NCBI RefSeq assembly: GCF_018260555.1
Contig: NZ_JAGLBB010000013.1
Coordinates: 1-50,312 of the forward strand
Length of the DNA stretch: 50,312 bases
Origin: Deinococcus sp.
Lineage (GTDB): Bacteria; Deinococcota; Deinococci; Deinococcales; Deinococcaceae
Reading direction: 5' to 3'
A program made the position numbers and the translations under genes. Positions 16,704 through 25,324 of this stretch are shown piece by piece. The notes under the pieces are model-generated. The model ran no database searches. It saw only the letters and a program-made list of their open reading frames with translations, and was not told the DNA's origin. Within the stretch, counting starts at the first letter, position 1. Each line of letters starts with the position of its first letter.

Positions 16704-17012
16704 CTACTTATCGAACTTGCCGTATCCGGCGGCGCTGCGGCGCTGCGCTCCGCGGGCGTAGTCCAGTTGCATCTCGACGGTCTCGTGCTTGCCTTCGGTG
16801 AAGGTGCTGTCGTGAATCCAGTAGTTGAGGCGGTCGTCGCCGAGCTGCACCCAGAACTTGTGCTCGTCCTCGGGGTCGCGCCAGAATGCCACGTGATCGT
16901 AGGCGTTCTTCTCGGCCCAGACCTGGATGTCCGTGAGGACCCGGGCAGCCTTGGGGTGGGTCATCTCGAATTCCTTGCCGTCTGCCTGGTTGCGGAACTT
17001 GATCTCGACCAT
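16704..17012 (-). CDS. Small hypothetical protein
   Basis: 102 residues, soluble, mixed charge, rich in aromatic residues (VEIKFRNQADGKEFEMTHP, HVAFWRDPEDEHKFWVQLGDDRLNYWIH), with a basic tail. Coding use and codon bias match the neighbours, so I take it as a real gene, but I recognise no family. TACGCT lies 9 nt before the ATG on the minus strand. It is convergent with the aminotransferase gene and divergent from xth. Confidence 0.75.
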   Translation of the reverse strand: MVEIKFRNQADGKEFEMTHPKAARVLTDIQVWAEKNAYDHVAFWRDPEDEHKFWVQLGDDRLNYWIHDSTFTEGKHETVEMQLDYARGAQRRSAAGYGKFDK

Positions 17013-17120
17013 GGTGTGTGCAGCGTAACAGACCGGCCGGGTACGGGGGCTCGAACTTCCTGAGCGTCCCTTCAGGCACGCGCGGCCAAGAGTCTAGGGG
17101 GCGCGGTATGCTCCGGCGCG

Positions 17121-17921
17121 ATGACCCATGGGGCGATGACGGACATGACACTGGACCGGAGCGGCGGATTGAAGGTCACGACCCTGAACGTGAACGGGCT
17201 GCGCAGTGCACTGCGCAAGGGACTGGCGGACTGGGTGGACCGCGAGGGCCCGGACGTGCTGCTACTCCAGGAGGTGCGCGCTGACCCCATGCCGGGCGCG
17301 CTGGCGCACCTGGGCTACGAGGGGGCGTGGTTTCCGGCGCGCAAGGCCGGGTACAGCGGCGTGGCGGTCCTGTCGCGCCGGGGTCTGGAGGACGTGCAGG
17401 TCGGGATGCAGCACCCCGAGATGGACGCCGAGGGCCGGGTGGTGAGCGCGGTGGTGCAGGGCGTGCGCTTCGTGAGCGTGTACCTGCCGAGCGGTAGCAG
17501 CGGCCCGGAGCGTCAGGGGTTCAAGGACCGCGTGCTGGGGGATTTTCAGGCGTGGACGGACGCGTTGCTGACCGGGGGGCGGCCGGTGGTGATCGGCGGG
17601 GATTACAACGTCGCGCACCGGGAGATAGACCTGAAAAACTGGCGTGGCAATCAGAAGAACAGTGGGTTCCTGCCGCACGAGCGCGAGTGGATGACCCGTC
17701 ACCTGGCGGGCGGCCTGACCGACACGCACCGCGTGTGTCTGGGCGACCGGGCGGAGTACACCTGGTGGAGTAACCGCGCCGGCGCCTACGCGAAGAACGT
17801 GGGGTGGCGCATCGATTACCTGCTGGCCTCGGGCGTGACCGTGCGGGACGTGCGGGTGGCGCGGGACGCGCGTCTGAGCGATCACGCGCCGCTCAGCGGG
17901 TACGTGCTGAGCGGCGCGTAA
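17121..17921 (+). CDS. xth: Exodeoxyribonuclease III / AP endonuclease (ExoIII family)
   Basis: A metal-dependent AP endonuclease/3'-5' exonuclease that acts in base-excision repair, 266 residues. All family motifs are visible: TLNVNGLRSAL (N25), LLLQEVRAD (metal ligand E51), YSGVAVLSR, GGDYNVAHREIDLKN (D161, N163), GWRIDYLLAS and LSDHAPLSG (catalytic D254-H255). The spacing fits the XthA type rather than the human APE1 type. TATGCT lies 8 nt before the first ATG, which favours this start over in-frame ATGs at 17136 and 17145. It is a single-gene unit. Confidence 0.95.
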   Translation: MTHGAMTDMTLDRSGGLKVTTLNVNGLRSALRKGLADWVDREGPDVLLLQEVRADPMPGALAHLGYEGAWFPARKAGYSGVAVLSRRGLEDVQVGMQHPEMDAEGRVVSAVVQGVRFVSVYLPSGSSGPERQGFKDRVLGDFQAWTDALLTGGRPVVIGGDYNVAHREIDLKNWRGNQKNSGFLPHEREWMTRHLAGGLTDTHRVCLGDRAEYTWWSNRAGAYAKNVGWRIDYLLASGVTVRDVRVARDARLSDHAPLSGYVLSGA

Positions 17922-17954
17922 GGGCCGGTCAGGTGAGAGAGGCGCGGCGCGTGT

Positions 17955-18175
17955 TATGCTGACCGTGCTGCCGGGTTCAGGACAGCGCCCCCACCACGCC
18001 CGCTCGGGGCACTTGCCTGTTCGGGCGGTGGGTTCAAGGCGCAACCCGAGGAAGCGAAAACCCAGTTCCCGTGGGCGGGTTGCGCGCGTGTTCCGCGTGC
18101 CAGATGCAGGCAGACTGACCGCGTCCCAAACGAGTTCACCCCCACGGGCGCGTCCTGATTGACCAGGTACGTTCC
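17955..18175 (+). promoter_or_regulatory. Structured leader of the RNase R gene
   Basis: A -10-like TATGCT (17955-17960) starts a leader of about 210 nt with no open gene. GCGCAACCCG (18039-18048) and CGGGTTGCGC (18076-18085) form a perfect 10-bp stem around a 27-nt loop. A second stem pairs CCCACC/CGCCCG near 17989 with CGGGCG/GTGGG near 18022. The long, highly paired leader suggests post-transcriptional control or a separate small RNA. Confidence 0.5.
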
Positions 18176-21100
18176 ATGCCGAAAACGAAGAAGACGGTAC
18201 CGGCGGTGTCTCCTCAGAGTGCCGCTGCCGGGGCCAACCAGAAAGTGCAGCGCAAGCAAAAGCAGCGGCCGGACGTGACCGCGACCCAACCCGAGGCGGA
18301 CGCCACGATCCCCACGACCAGCCAGCCGGACGCGCCCGCCGCGACCGGCCCATCCAGAGCGGCCCGGAAGCCTGCGGGCGCAGGTCGCCGCGGCTCCAGC
18401 GGCGCTCAACCCCGCCCGGAGGCGAGTGCATTGGCAGAAACTCCCAGAAAAACGGCCCGGAAGGTCACCCCCCCCAGCGGCCCTACCAGCAGCCAGGTCG
18501 CCACGTCGGCCGAGCCCGCGCAGGCGGGGGCTACCGTGGCTTCACCCAGACAGAAGAAGACCGCCGGGACCGTCAAGCCCGAGAAGGCGCCCAGCACTTC
18601 CCGCCGCACCAGAACTGCGGCGCAGGCAGTAGCCCAGCCGGACCCGGTCTCCGCCGCGGCAGCGCCTGAAGCCCCGGTGAAACGCGGGCGTGGCAAACGC
18701 GCGCTCACCGCAGACGGCGCAACCGACGTGCAGGCCAGCGGAGTCCCGACCAGCCTGGACAGCAGTGCGGTGGACCTTCCAGCAGCCCAGCAGGTGCAGG
18801 CCGACACCACGAAGGCAAAGTCCGGACGTGGCCGCCGGGCCGCTGACCCGTCTGTGGCGGTGAACACCGAGCTCAGCTCTGCCGTTGACACTATCCACGA
18901 GACTGCCCATGAGAGTGCCGGGCAGACCGTGAAGCCCCGCCGTGGCCGTCCACCGCGCGCGCAACCGGCGGCTCCCACCATGCCCCCAGCGGCGGCCACT
19001 GAGGCACCTGCGGCCGAACTGACCCCTACCGCCGCACCGGTCGCCCCGCTGCCGGTGGCGGTGCCGGACGTGGCCGCCGGATCAGCCGATGACCAGTCCG
19101 TCGTGGACGCCCCCGCGCCCCGCCGTGGCCGCGGACGCCCCGCCGGGAAGAAGGAGTCACCGGCCGGGAGTATGCCCACAGAGTCCGGAACTGAGTCCGG
19201 CACTGAATCCGGCACTGAATCCGGCACAGAGTCCGGCAGCGGGATCGTCGCGGCGCAGGAGCCGGTGCGTCCGGTGCGCCGTGGCCGCAAACCCCGCATG
19301 GAAACGCCCGGGGCTGATTCCTTCACGGAGCTTCAGGGCGTCTCCCCCACCGGACTGGAGGCCACTGGCCTGGAAGCCGCCGATGTGGAGGCCGCCAATG
19401 TGGAGGCTGCCAGTCTGGATTCAGCGACTGATCCCGTGATTCTGGAAGTGCCGAAGAGACGGGGCGGGCGTGGTCGCCGCGCGGCGCTGCCCGAGCATCA
19501 GACCCTCCCGGACGTCCTGTCGGGTGTGGAGGCCATCGGTGAGCAGGCCGCCGGGACCGAGCAGACCGACGCTCCGGCGAAACCGGCCCGGCGTGGCCGC
19601 AAGCCGCGCGTGCAGCCCGGCGCGCAGGAGCTGACCGGCGCACCGGCCCAGATTCCAGCCCAGATTCTGGAAGAGACTCTGGCCCAGGTTCCGGTAGAGA
19701 CTCCGGCAGCCGCCGGGAACCCGCCCAGCGGGAGGGGCAGTCCGGCTGACGCACCTCACGACCTCCCGGATGATCAGTCCCCCCTGGCGGACTGGGCCGG
19801 GAGCGACGGGACGGACCTCGGGCTCGCCCCGGACGAGACCGATGATGGGGTGGATGACGGGGCGGACGACGGCGCGGGCATGCTGGGGGCGGACCCGGCG
19901 CGGGACATCATGGTCGCGCAGCTGCGTAAGCTGGGCCGCCCGGTGCACGTCAAGGACCTGGAGCGGACCTTTACGCGGCAGACCATCCGCCGCCTGGGAA
20001 ACTGGCGGGACCTGACGGACCTGCTGGAATCGCTGGTGGAGCAGGGGCAGGTCATCCGCACGCGCAAGAAGACGTACGGGCTGCCCGAGGCGATGAGTCT
20101 GGTGCGCGGGCGCTTCCAGGCGTCGGCGGCGGGCTTTGGCTTTGTGGTTCCGGACAGTGGCGGCGACGACTTCTACATTCCGGCCGAGCAGACCATGGAA
20201 GCCTGGAACGGCGACATCGTGCTGGTGCGCATGGAAGGGCGCGGCGACACGGGCCGGAGCGGCGGGCCGCGCCGTGGGCAGAAGGGCGACGGGAATCCGC
20301 GCGCCAGCGTCGTGAGGATCGTGCAGCGCGCCTACAAACACCTGGTGGGCACGCTGGAATTCCATCACGGGCACCCGATCCTGAGACCCGACGATCACCG
20401 GGCGCGCCACCGCATTCTGGTGCTGCCCGACGGTCTGGACGAGCTGGAGGCGGGCGCGCGCGTGGTCACGGAACTGTTCTGGCCGGAGAATACCGGCGAG
20501 GACGAGGTGTTCGGGCAGGTCACGCGGGTCCTGGGTGCCGAGGACGATCCCGGGACCGAGACGGAAGCCGTGATCGTGAAGTTCGGCCTGCGCGGCGAGT
20601 TCCCGCCCGAGGTCGAGGAGCAGGCGAACGCCATTCCCAAGCAGATTCCCGAGGAGGCCCTGAGGGGTCGCCTGGACCTGCGGGAGTTCAATATCTTCAC
20701 GGTGGACGGCCGGGACGCCAAGGATTTCGACGACGCGATTCATATTCAGCCCACGCCGGAAGGAACGTTCGTGGTCGGGATTCACATTGCGGACGTGAGC
20801 CATTACGTGACCGAGGGCACGCCGCTGGACGACGAGGCGTACGCCCGGGCGACCAGCGTGTACCTGCCGGGGCGCGTGCTGCCCATGCTGCCCGAGCACC
20901 TGAGTAACGGCGTGTGCTCCCTGGTGCCGTACGAGGACCGCCTGACCATGACCGCCATGGTGGAGTTGAGCGCCGAGGGGGAAATCCTGAAGGTGCAGAT
21001 CGCGCCCAGCGTGATCAACTCCAAGGCCCGCCTGACGTACGACGAGGTGCAGGCGTACAGCGAGGCGACGGCCACGCTGCCCGAGCAGGCCCGTCAGCTC

Positions 21101-22762
21101 GAAGGGGACCTGCACCTGCTGCTGAAAATCACGACCAAGCTGCGCCAGAAGCGTCTGCGGGAGGGGTCGCTGGACTTCAAGCTGCGCGAGGTGAAAGTCG
21201 ATGTGGGCGCCAACGGCCGCATGGAACTCATCCCGATCCGCGAGGAGACGGCGCGCGGCATGATCGAGGACCTGATGCTGCTGGCGAACAAGGTCGTGGC
21301 GCACGAACTGCTGCAGCGGGAGATTCCGGCGCTGTTCCGCATTCACGAGGAACCGACCCTGCAACGCTTCCAGGACGTGACGAACGCCATCGGGCGGCTG
21401 GGCTTCTCGTTCCCTGGTGGGGAGCCGACGCCGCAGGCGTACCAGGCGGTCCTGAAGCAGGTGCGGGGCACGCCGCGCGAGAGCGTGGTGAACACGCTGC
21501 TGCTGAGAAGCATGCAGCAGGCCAAGTACGCCGGGGAGAACCTGGGGCACTTCGGGCTGGCGTTCGAGGAGTACCTGCACTTCACCTCGCCCATCCGCCG
21601 CTACCCGGACCTGCTGGTGCACCGCGTGCTCAAGGGCATGCTGAGCGGTGAACTGAAGGCCGGGAACCGCGAGGTCGCCAAACTCCAGGGCCGCCTGCCG
21701 GCCATGGGCGACCACACCAGTGACCGCGAACGCACGGCCAGCGAGGCCGAGCGCGACCTGACGAAGTACTACCAGGCGAAGTGGGCCCAGGAGCACCTGG
21801 GCGAGAGCTTCACCGGGAACGTGTCGGGCGTGGTGGCCAGCGGGCTGTTCGTGGCGCTGGACAACGGTGTGGAAGGTAAACTGCACATCAGTAACCTGGA
21901 CGACGATTACTACGCGTTCATCGAGGACGCGCAGATGCTGCGTGGCCGCAGCCGGGGCCGCTCGTACCGCCTGGGCGACCCGGTCCACGTGACCATTGGG
22001 ACCGTGAACCCCCTGGCCCGCCAGACGGACTTCACGCTGGCCGACCCGACCAGCCCGGACTACCGACCGGGCGACATTCATCAGGAGACCGACATGGATT
22101 CACCCGTTAAACCGCGCGCCCGCCGCCGCGAAGACCGCGAGCAGGAGAAACGCGAGAAACTACAGACCGTCGCCGTGAGCGAACCCAGGAAGTTCACGCT
22201 GGAGGACCCCTCGCAGCAGGCCGCCGCGCCCGCCCAGGAGGAACGCGCGCCCCGTGGTGCCCGCAGTCCCCGCGAGGGTGGCCGGGAGGGCGTCCGGGAG
22301 GGCCGTGGCCGGACTTTCGGTGGCGTCAGCATGAGCGCAGGCCGGGGAAACCGCCGCGTGATCACGCTGGAACGCCCCCGCAACGAGCACCTGCGGCCCG
22401 TGAACATCACGGTGCAGCGCATGTACTTCGGGGACTGGACGCTGGAAAACATGCCGCCCGAGGACAGTCAGGGCGGCCGTGGGGGTCGCCCGCCCGGCCG
22501 GGGTGAACGGGACGCCGAACGGGGCGGGGACCGCAGCGGGCGCACCTTCACGCGGGGCGGCAGTGACCGTGGCGCGGTGCAGCGCGTGAACGGCCGCCAG
22601 GGTCCGCAGGGTGGTCGCGGCGCGCAGAACACCCAGCGGGAATCCGTGACGTCCCAGCTGCCCGAAGCAGCGGCCGGAGCGGCGACCAGCGCGGACGATG
22701 CGAAACGTCGCCGCCGTCGCCGGGGCCGCCGGGGCAACGGCAGTAGCGGCCCTCAGGGCTGA
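18176..22762 (+). CDS. rnr: Ribonuclease R with giant basic N-terminal extension
   Basis: A 3'-5' exoribonuclease that degrades structured RNA. The protein has 1528 residues, about twice the usual 700-850. The canonical enzyme is about residues 575-1290: winged-helix RNase R N-domain (575-640), cold-shock domains (640-830), RNB catalytic domain with TVDGRDAKDFDDAIH (D844, D850, D852, D853) and HFTSPIRRYPDLLVHR, then an S1 domain with GVVASGLFVALDNGVEGKLH. Residues 1-570 are Ala/Pro/Thr-rich, disordered and carry seven basic AT-hook-like motifs (for example KRGRGK at 169, PRRGRPPR at 254, PRRGRGRPAGK at 315, RRGRKPR at 368 and 472). They also hold a tandem ESGT run (336-354) and GLEA/VEA repeats. 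The tail is RG-rich and ends RRRRRRGRRGNG. Confidence 0.95.
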   Translation: MPKTKKTVPAVSPQSAAAGANQKVQRKQKQRPDVTATQPEADATIPTTSQPDAPAATGPSRAARKPAGAGRRGSSGAQPRPEASALAETPRKTARKVTPPSGPTSSQVATSAEPAQAGATVASPRQKKTAGTVKPEKAPSTSRRTRTAAQAVAQPDPVSAAAAPEAPVKRGRGKRALTADGATDVQASGVPTSLDSSAVDLPAAQQVQADTTKAKSGRGRRAADPSVAVNTELSSAVDTIHETAHESAGQTVKPRRGRPPRAQPAAPTMPPAAATEAPAAELTPTAAPVAPLPVAVPDVAAGSADDQSVVDAPAPRRGRGRPAGKKESPAGSMPTESGTESGTESGTESGTESGSGIVAAQEPVRPVRRGRKPRMETPGADSFTELQGVSPTGLEATGLEAADVEAANVEAASLDSATDPVILEVPKRRGGRGRRAALPEHQTLPDVLSGVEAIGEQAAGTEQTDAPAKPARRGRKPRVQPGAQELTGAPAQIPAQILEETLAQVPVETPAAAGNPPSGRGSPADAPHDLPDDQSPLADWAGSDGTDLGLAPDETDDGVDDGADDGAGMLGADPARDIMVAQLRKLGRPVHVKDLERTFTRQTIRRLGNWRDLTDLLESLVEQGQVIRTRKKTYGLPEAMSLVRGRFQASAAGFGFVVPDSGGDDFYIPAEQTMEAWNGDIVLVRMEGRGDTGRSGGPRRGQKGDGNPRASVVRIVQRAYKHLVGTLEFHHGHPILRPDDHRARHRILVLPDGLDELEAGARVVTELFWPENTGEDEVFGQVTRVLGAEDDPGTETEAVIVKFGLRGEFPPEVEEQANAIPKQIPEEALRGRLDLREFNIFTVDGRDAKDFDDAIHIQPTPEGTFVVGIHIADVSHYVTEGTPLDDEAYARATSVYLPGRVLPMLPEHLSNGVCSLVPYEDRLTMTAMVELSAEGEILKVQIAPSVINSKARLTYDEVQAYSEATATLPEQARQLEGDLHLLLKITTKLRQKRLREGSLDFKLREVKVDVGANGRMELIPIREETARGMIEDLMLLANKVVAHELLQREIPALFRIHEEPTLQRFQDVTNAIGRLGFSFPGGEPTPQAYQAVLKQVRGTPRESVVNTLLLRSMQQAKYAGENLGHFGLAFEEYLHFTSPIRRYPDLLVHRVLKGMLSGELKAGNREVAKLQGRLPAMGDHTSDRERTASEAERDLTKYYQAKWAQEHLGESFTGNVSGVVASGLFVALDNGVEGKLHISNLDDDYYAFIEDAQMLRGRSRGRSYRLGDPVHVTIGTVNPLARQTDFTLADPTSPDYRPGDIHQETDMDSPVKPRARRREDREQEKREKLQTVAVSEPRKFTLEDPSQQAAAPAQEERAPRGARSPREGGREGVREGRGRTFGGVSMSAGRGNRRVITLERPRNEHLRPVNITVQRMYFGDWTLENMPPEDSQGGRGGRPPGRGERDAERGGDRSGRTFTRGGSDRGAVQRVNGRQGPQGGRGAQNTQRESVTSQLPEAAAGAATSADDAKRRRRRRGRRGNGSSGPQG

Positions 22763-22801
22763 CAGGCGCGGCCAACCGGCCGACCATCAGAGCAGTGGTG
22801 T

Positions 22802-22927
22802 GGGACTGCGCTCCACTGCTCCACAGTCGGGAAGGCCGCCGCCTGCGGCTTCACACCGTGAAAGGACGTGTGCGGTTCCGACTCGGATCGATTCGCAACC
22901 GCACCGAGTCAGCCGCAGTCTGTATCA
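22802..22927 (-). repeat. Dispersed TGATACGGA repeat, copy 2
   Basis: Starts GGGACTGCGCTCCACTGC, contains CCACAGTCGGGAAGG, and ends CGCAGTCTGTATCAG. A diverged long form. Confidence 0.75.
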
Positions 22928-22928
22928 G

Positions 22929-22971
22929 AGGGAGCGGCGCAGCAGGGGGGATTCCCCGCGCGCCGCTCCCT
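22929..22971. repeat. Perfect 12-bp inverted repeat between two dispersed repeats
   Basis: AGGGAGCGGCGC (22929-22940) and GCGCCGCTCCCT (22960-22971), with an inner GGGG/CCCC pairing. It forms a strong hairpin about 170 nt after the rnr stop. No U-tract follows. Confidence 0.75.
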
Positions 22972-22975
22972 CCGT

Positions 22976-23116
22976 CTCATACGGATTCCGTTTGTTTCGC
23001 TGACAACCCGGAACTTCGCCGGATTGCCGGCTCCACGTCCGGAACCCGTTTTGCTCCCACTCGCTTCGCTCGGATTGAACGGGCTTTGCAGCCCATTCAA
23101 TCGGAGTCCGTCTCAT
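22976..23116 (+). repeat. Dispersed repeat, copy 3 (type 2)
   Basis: Starts TCATACGGATTCCGTTTGTTTCG, then CCACGTCCGGAACCCGTT, then a hairpin GATTGAACGGG / CCCATTCAATC, and ends GGAGTCCGTCTCATACGG. This is the alternative module arrangement, shared with copies at 39946 and 47911. Confidence 0.8.
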
Positions 23117-23257
23117 ACGGACTGCCGCTCCATTCCACCACAGTCGGAAAAGTGCCGCCTGCGGTTCCATACCGAGAAGGGGCGTCTGCCCTTCCTACTC
23201 GCGTCCGCTCGGATTGATTCAGAACGGCGGCGAATCAATCGCAGTCCGTCTCATACA
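23112..23257 (-). repeat. Dispersed repeat, copy 4 (type 1, long form)
   Basis: Shares its left end CATACGG with copy 3. It has CCACAGTCGGAAAAGTGCCG, CTACTCGCGTCCGCTCGG and the GATTGATTC/GAATCAATC hairpin, ending GTCCGTCTCATACAG. Confidence 0.85.
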
Positions 23258-23311
23258 GATTCCGGTCAACCGGTGGGCAAAAAGCGTTCCATCCGGGCGG
23301 ACTCATGGAGC
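23251..23311 (-). repeat. Dispersed repeat, copy 5 (partial mosaic)
   Basis: TCATACAGATTCCGGTCAACC followed by GGGCAAAAAGCGTTCCATCC and GGGCGGACTCATG. It matches half of the type 2 element at 47911 and part of the sequence at 40140. Confidence 0.6.
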
Positions 23312-23461
23312 TGCCCCGCAGCGCAAACAGGCACAAGGCAGTCTGCGGGGCCGGGGAACTGCTCATGGTGTATTGAGGCGGTTCTCATGGTGGGGGGTGG
23401 CGGGGCATCTAGCCTGACTGGATAGTCACCGGTGTTGGGTGGCGTGCCAAGGAGCGAGATC

Positions 23462-25324
23462 ATGAGCGACCTACAGGAATATCAGGCGGGGCAGGCAGAT
23501 CAGTCGCAGGCGATGCTGGGAGCGCATCTGATGCCTGATCGGCAGCAGACCCGCTTTCGTGTGTGGAGTACGCTCGCCTCGCAGGTGCAGGTGCGGGTGA
23601 ACGGCGAGCTTCACCCGATGGAAACGCTTCCCGGAGAGTACTTCGAGGCGGTGCTGCCGGTCGGGGCCGGAGCGCGCTACCAGTTCGTGCTGGACGGCCA
23701 GGCGGTGCCGGACCCGTACGCGCGGTCCCTGCCGGACGGCGTACACGGCGAGGCCGAGGTCGTGGACCTGGACGCCTTCGCGTGGCAGCACACGGACTGG
23801 GCGGGCCTGCCGCTCGACGGGTGCGTGTTCTACGAACTGCACGTGGGAACCTTCACGCCGCAGGGGACCTTCAGGGCCGCGCTGGAGCGCCTGCCGTACC
23901 TGAAGGACCTGGGCGTCACGGCCATTCAGCTGATGCCGCTGGCCTCCTTTCCCGGCGCGCATGGCTGGGGGTACGACGGGGTGGGGATGTACGCGCCGTT
24001 CGCGCCGTACGGCCGCCCGGAGGACGTGATGGCCTTCGTGGACGCCGCGCACGGCCTGGGGCTGGCGGTCTTCGTGGACGTGGTGTACAACCATTTCGGG
24101 CCGGACGGCAACTACCTGTCCACGTACAGCCCGTCGTACTTCACCGACCGCTTTCACACCGCGTGGGGACAGGGACTGGATTACGCCGAGGAGCACATGC
24201 GCCGGTACATCACCGGCAATGCCCGCATGTGGCTCGAAGAGTACCGCATGGACGGCCTGCGCCTGGACGCCACGGCCGCCATGGAAGACGACAGCGACGT
24301 GCACATCCTGTCCGAACTGGCCAGCGCCGTGCACGCCCTGGGCGGATCGCACGTCATGCTGGCCGAGGACCACCGCAATCACCCGGCCCTGGTGACCGGG
24401 TACGGCCTGGACGGCATCTGGGTGGATGACTTTCACCATGAGGTGCGCGTCTCCCTGACCGGCGAGCACGAAGGGTACTACGGCGGTTTCCAGGGGGGCT
24501 CGGCCGAACTGGCGCAGGTGATCAACCGCGGCTGGAAGTACGAGGGGCAGTACTGGGACGTGCCGGGCGAGGAGCACCACCGGGGCGAACCGGCCGACGC
24601 GCTGGAAGCCCCGAGCTTCGTGTACTGCATCCAGAACCATGATCAGGTGGGCAACCGCGCGCTCGGTGACCGCCTGCACCAGTCGCAGGGCGTGACGCTC
24701 GAAGAGTACCTGGGGGCCAGCACGCTGCTGCTGACGCTGCCCATGACGCCGCTGCTGTTCCAGGGGCAGGAATGGGCGGCTGGCACGCCGTTTCCATTCT
24801 TCAGCGACTACCGCGGGGAACTGGGGCGGCTGGTGTCCGAGGGTCGGCGGCGCGAGTTCGCCTACTTCTCGGGCTTCAGCGGGAAGGATTTACCGGACCC
24901 GCAGGCCGCGGCGACCTTCCAGAGTGCGAAACTCGACTGGTCCGAACTGGCGGCCGGAATGCACGCGCGGACCCTGGCGCTGTACCGCACGCTGCTGCGC
25001 CTGCGCCGCGAGGACCCGGTCCTGAGCGTGCGGTCCCGTCAGGCGGTGCGCGCCGGGTCGCTGGACGTACCGGGTCAGTCCGGAGTCACGGGCCGCCGCG
25101 CCGGGACACTGTGGGTGCAGTGGACAACCCCGCAGGGCACCCGCGCGCTGCTGTGGAACCTGGAGCAAACGCCGCTGGACGCCCCCACCGGACTGCCGTT
25201 CACGTTGCCGGCGCGGGTCATGCTGCGCTCCGGCGACGACCTGACGGGCAACGTGACGCCCGTCAGTCTGTCCGGGCGGCCCCTGCAACCCGGTGAGGCC
25301 ATCCTGTTCGGAGAAGACGCGTGA
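23462..25324 (+). CDS. treZ: Malto-oligosyltrehalose trehalohydrolase
   Basis: TreZ cleaves the glycosidic bond next to the terminal trehalose unit made by TreY, releasing trehalose from maltodextrins in the cytoplasm. The protein has 620 residues. The N-terminal beta-sandwich is at about 20-110 (TRFRVWSTLASQVQVRV). The GH13 barrel motifs are DVVYNHFGP, GLRLDATAAM (nucleophile D269), LAEDHRNHP (acid E302) and QNHDQVGNRALGDR (D394), followed by a C-terminal beta domain. The ATG at 23462 follows AAGGAG (23449-23454). The gene overlaps treY by 4 nt (GTGA), so the two are translationally coupled. No treX debranching gene is adjacent. Confidence 0.96.
   Translation: MSDLQEYQAGQADQSQAMLGAHLMPDRQQTRFRVWSTLASQVQVRVNGELHPMETLPGEYFEAVLPVGAGARYQFVLDGQAVPDPYARSLPDGVHGEAEVVDLDAFAWQHTDWAGLPLDGCVFYELHVGTFTPQGTFRAALERLPYLKDLGVTAIQLMPLASFPGAHGWGYDGVGMYAPFAPYGRPEDVMAFVDAAHGLGLAVFVDVVYNHFGPDGNYLSTYSPSYFTDRFHTAWGQGLDYAEEHMRRYITGNARMWLEEYRMDGLRLDATAAMEDDSDVHILSELASAVHALGGSHVMLAEDHRNHPALVTGYGLDGIWVDDFHHEVRVSLTGEHEGYYGGFQGGSAELAQVINRGWKYEGQYWDVPGEEHHRGEPADALEAPSFVYCIQNHDQVGNRALGDRLHQSQGVTLEEYLGASTLLLTLPMTPLLFQGQEWAAGTPFPFFSDYRGELGRLVSEGRRREFAYFSGFSGKDLPDPQAAATFQSAKLDWSELAAGMHARTLALYRTLLRLRREDPVLSVRSRQAVRAGSLDVPGQSGVTGRRAGTLWVQWTTPQGTRALLWNLEQTPLDAPTGLPFTLPARVMLRSGDDLTGNVTPVSLSGRPLQPGEAILFGEDA

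Noticed and set aside
17950..17975. Deinococcus radiation/desiccation response motif near TTATGCTGACC upstream of rnr
   Set aside because: Only the first half resembles the palindrome; the CATAA half is missing.
19421..22081. A minus-strand open frame of about 890 codons opposite RNase R
   Set aside because: Shadow of the plus-strand RNase R gene, with no recognisable domains and repeat-like composition.
22795..23425. Several open frames of 60-185 codons in the gap after RNase R
   Set aside because: They are translations of stacked dispersed repeats; the residues repeat the element's hairpins and match no family.
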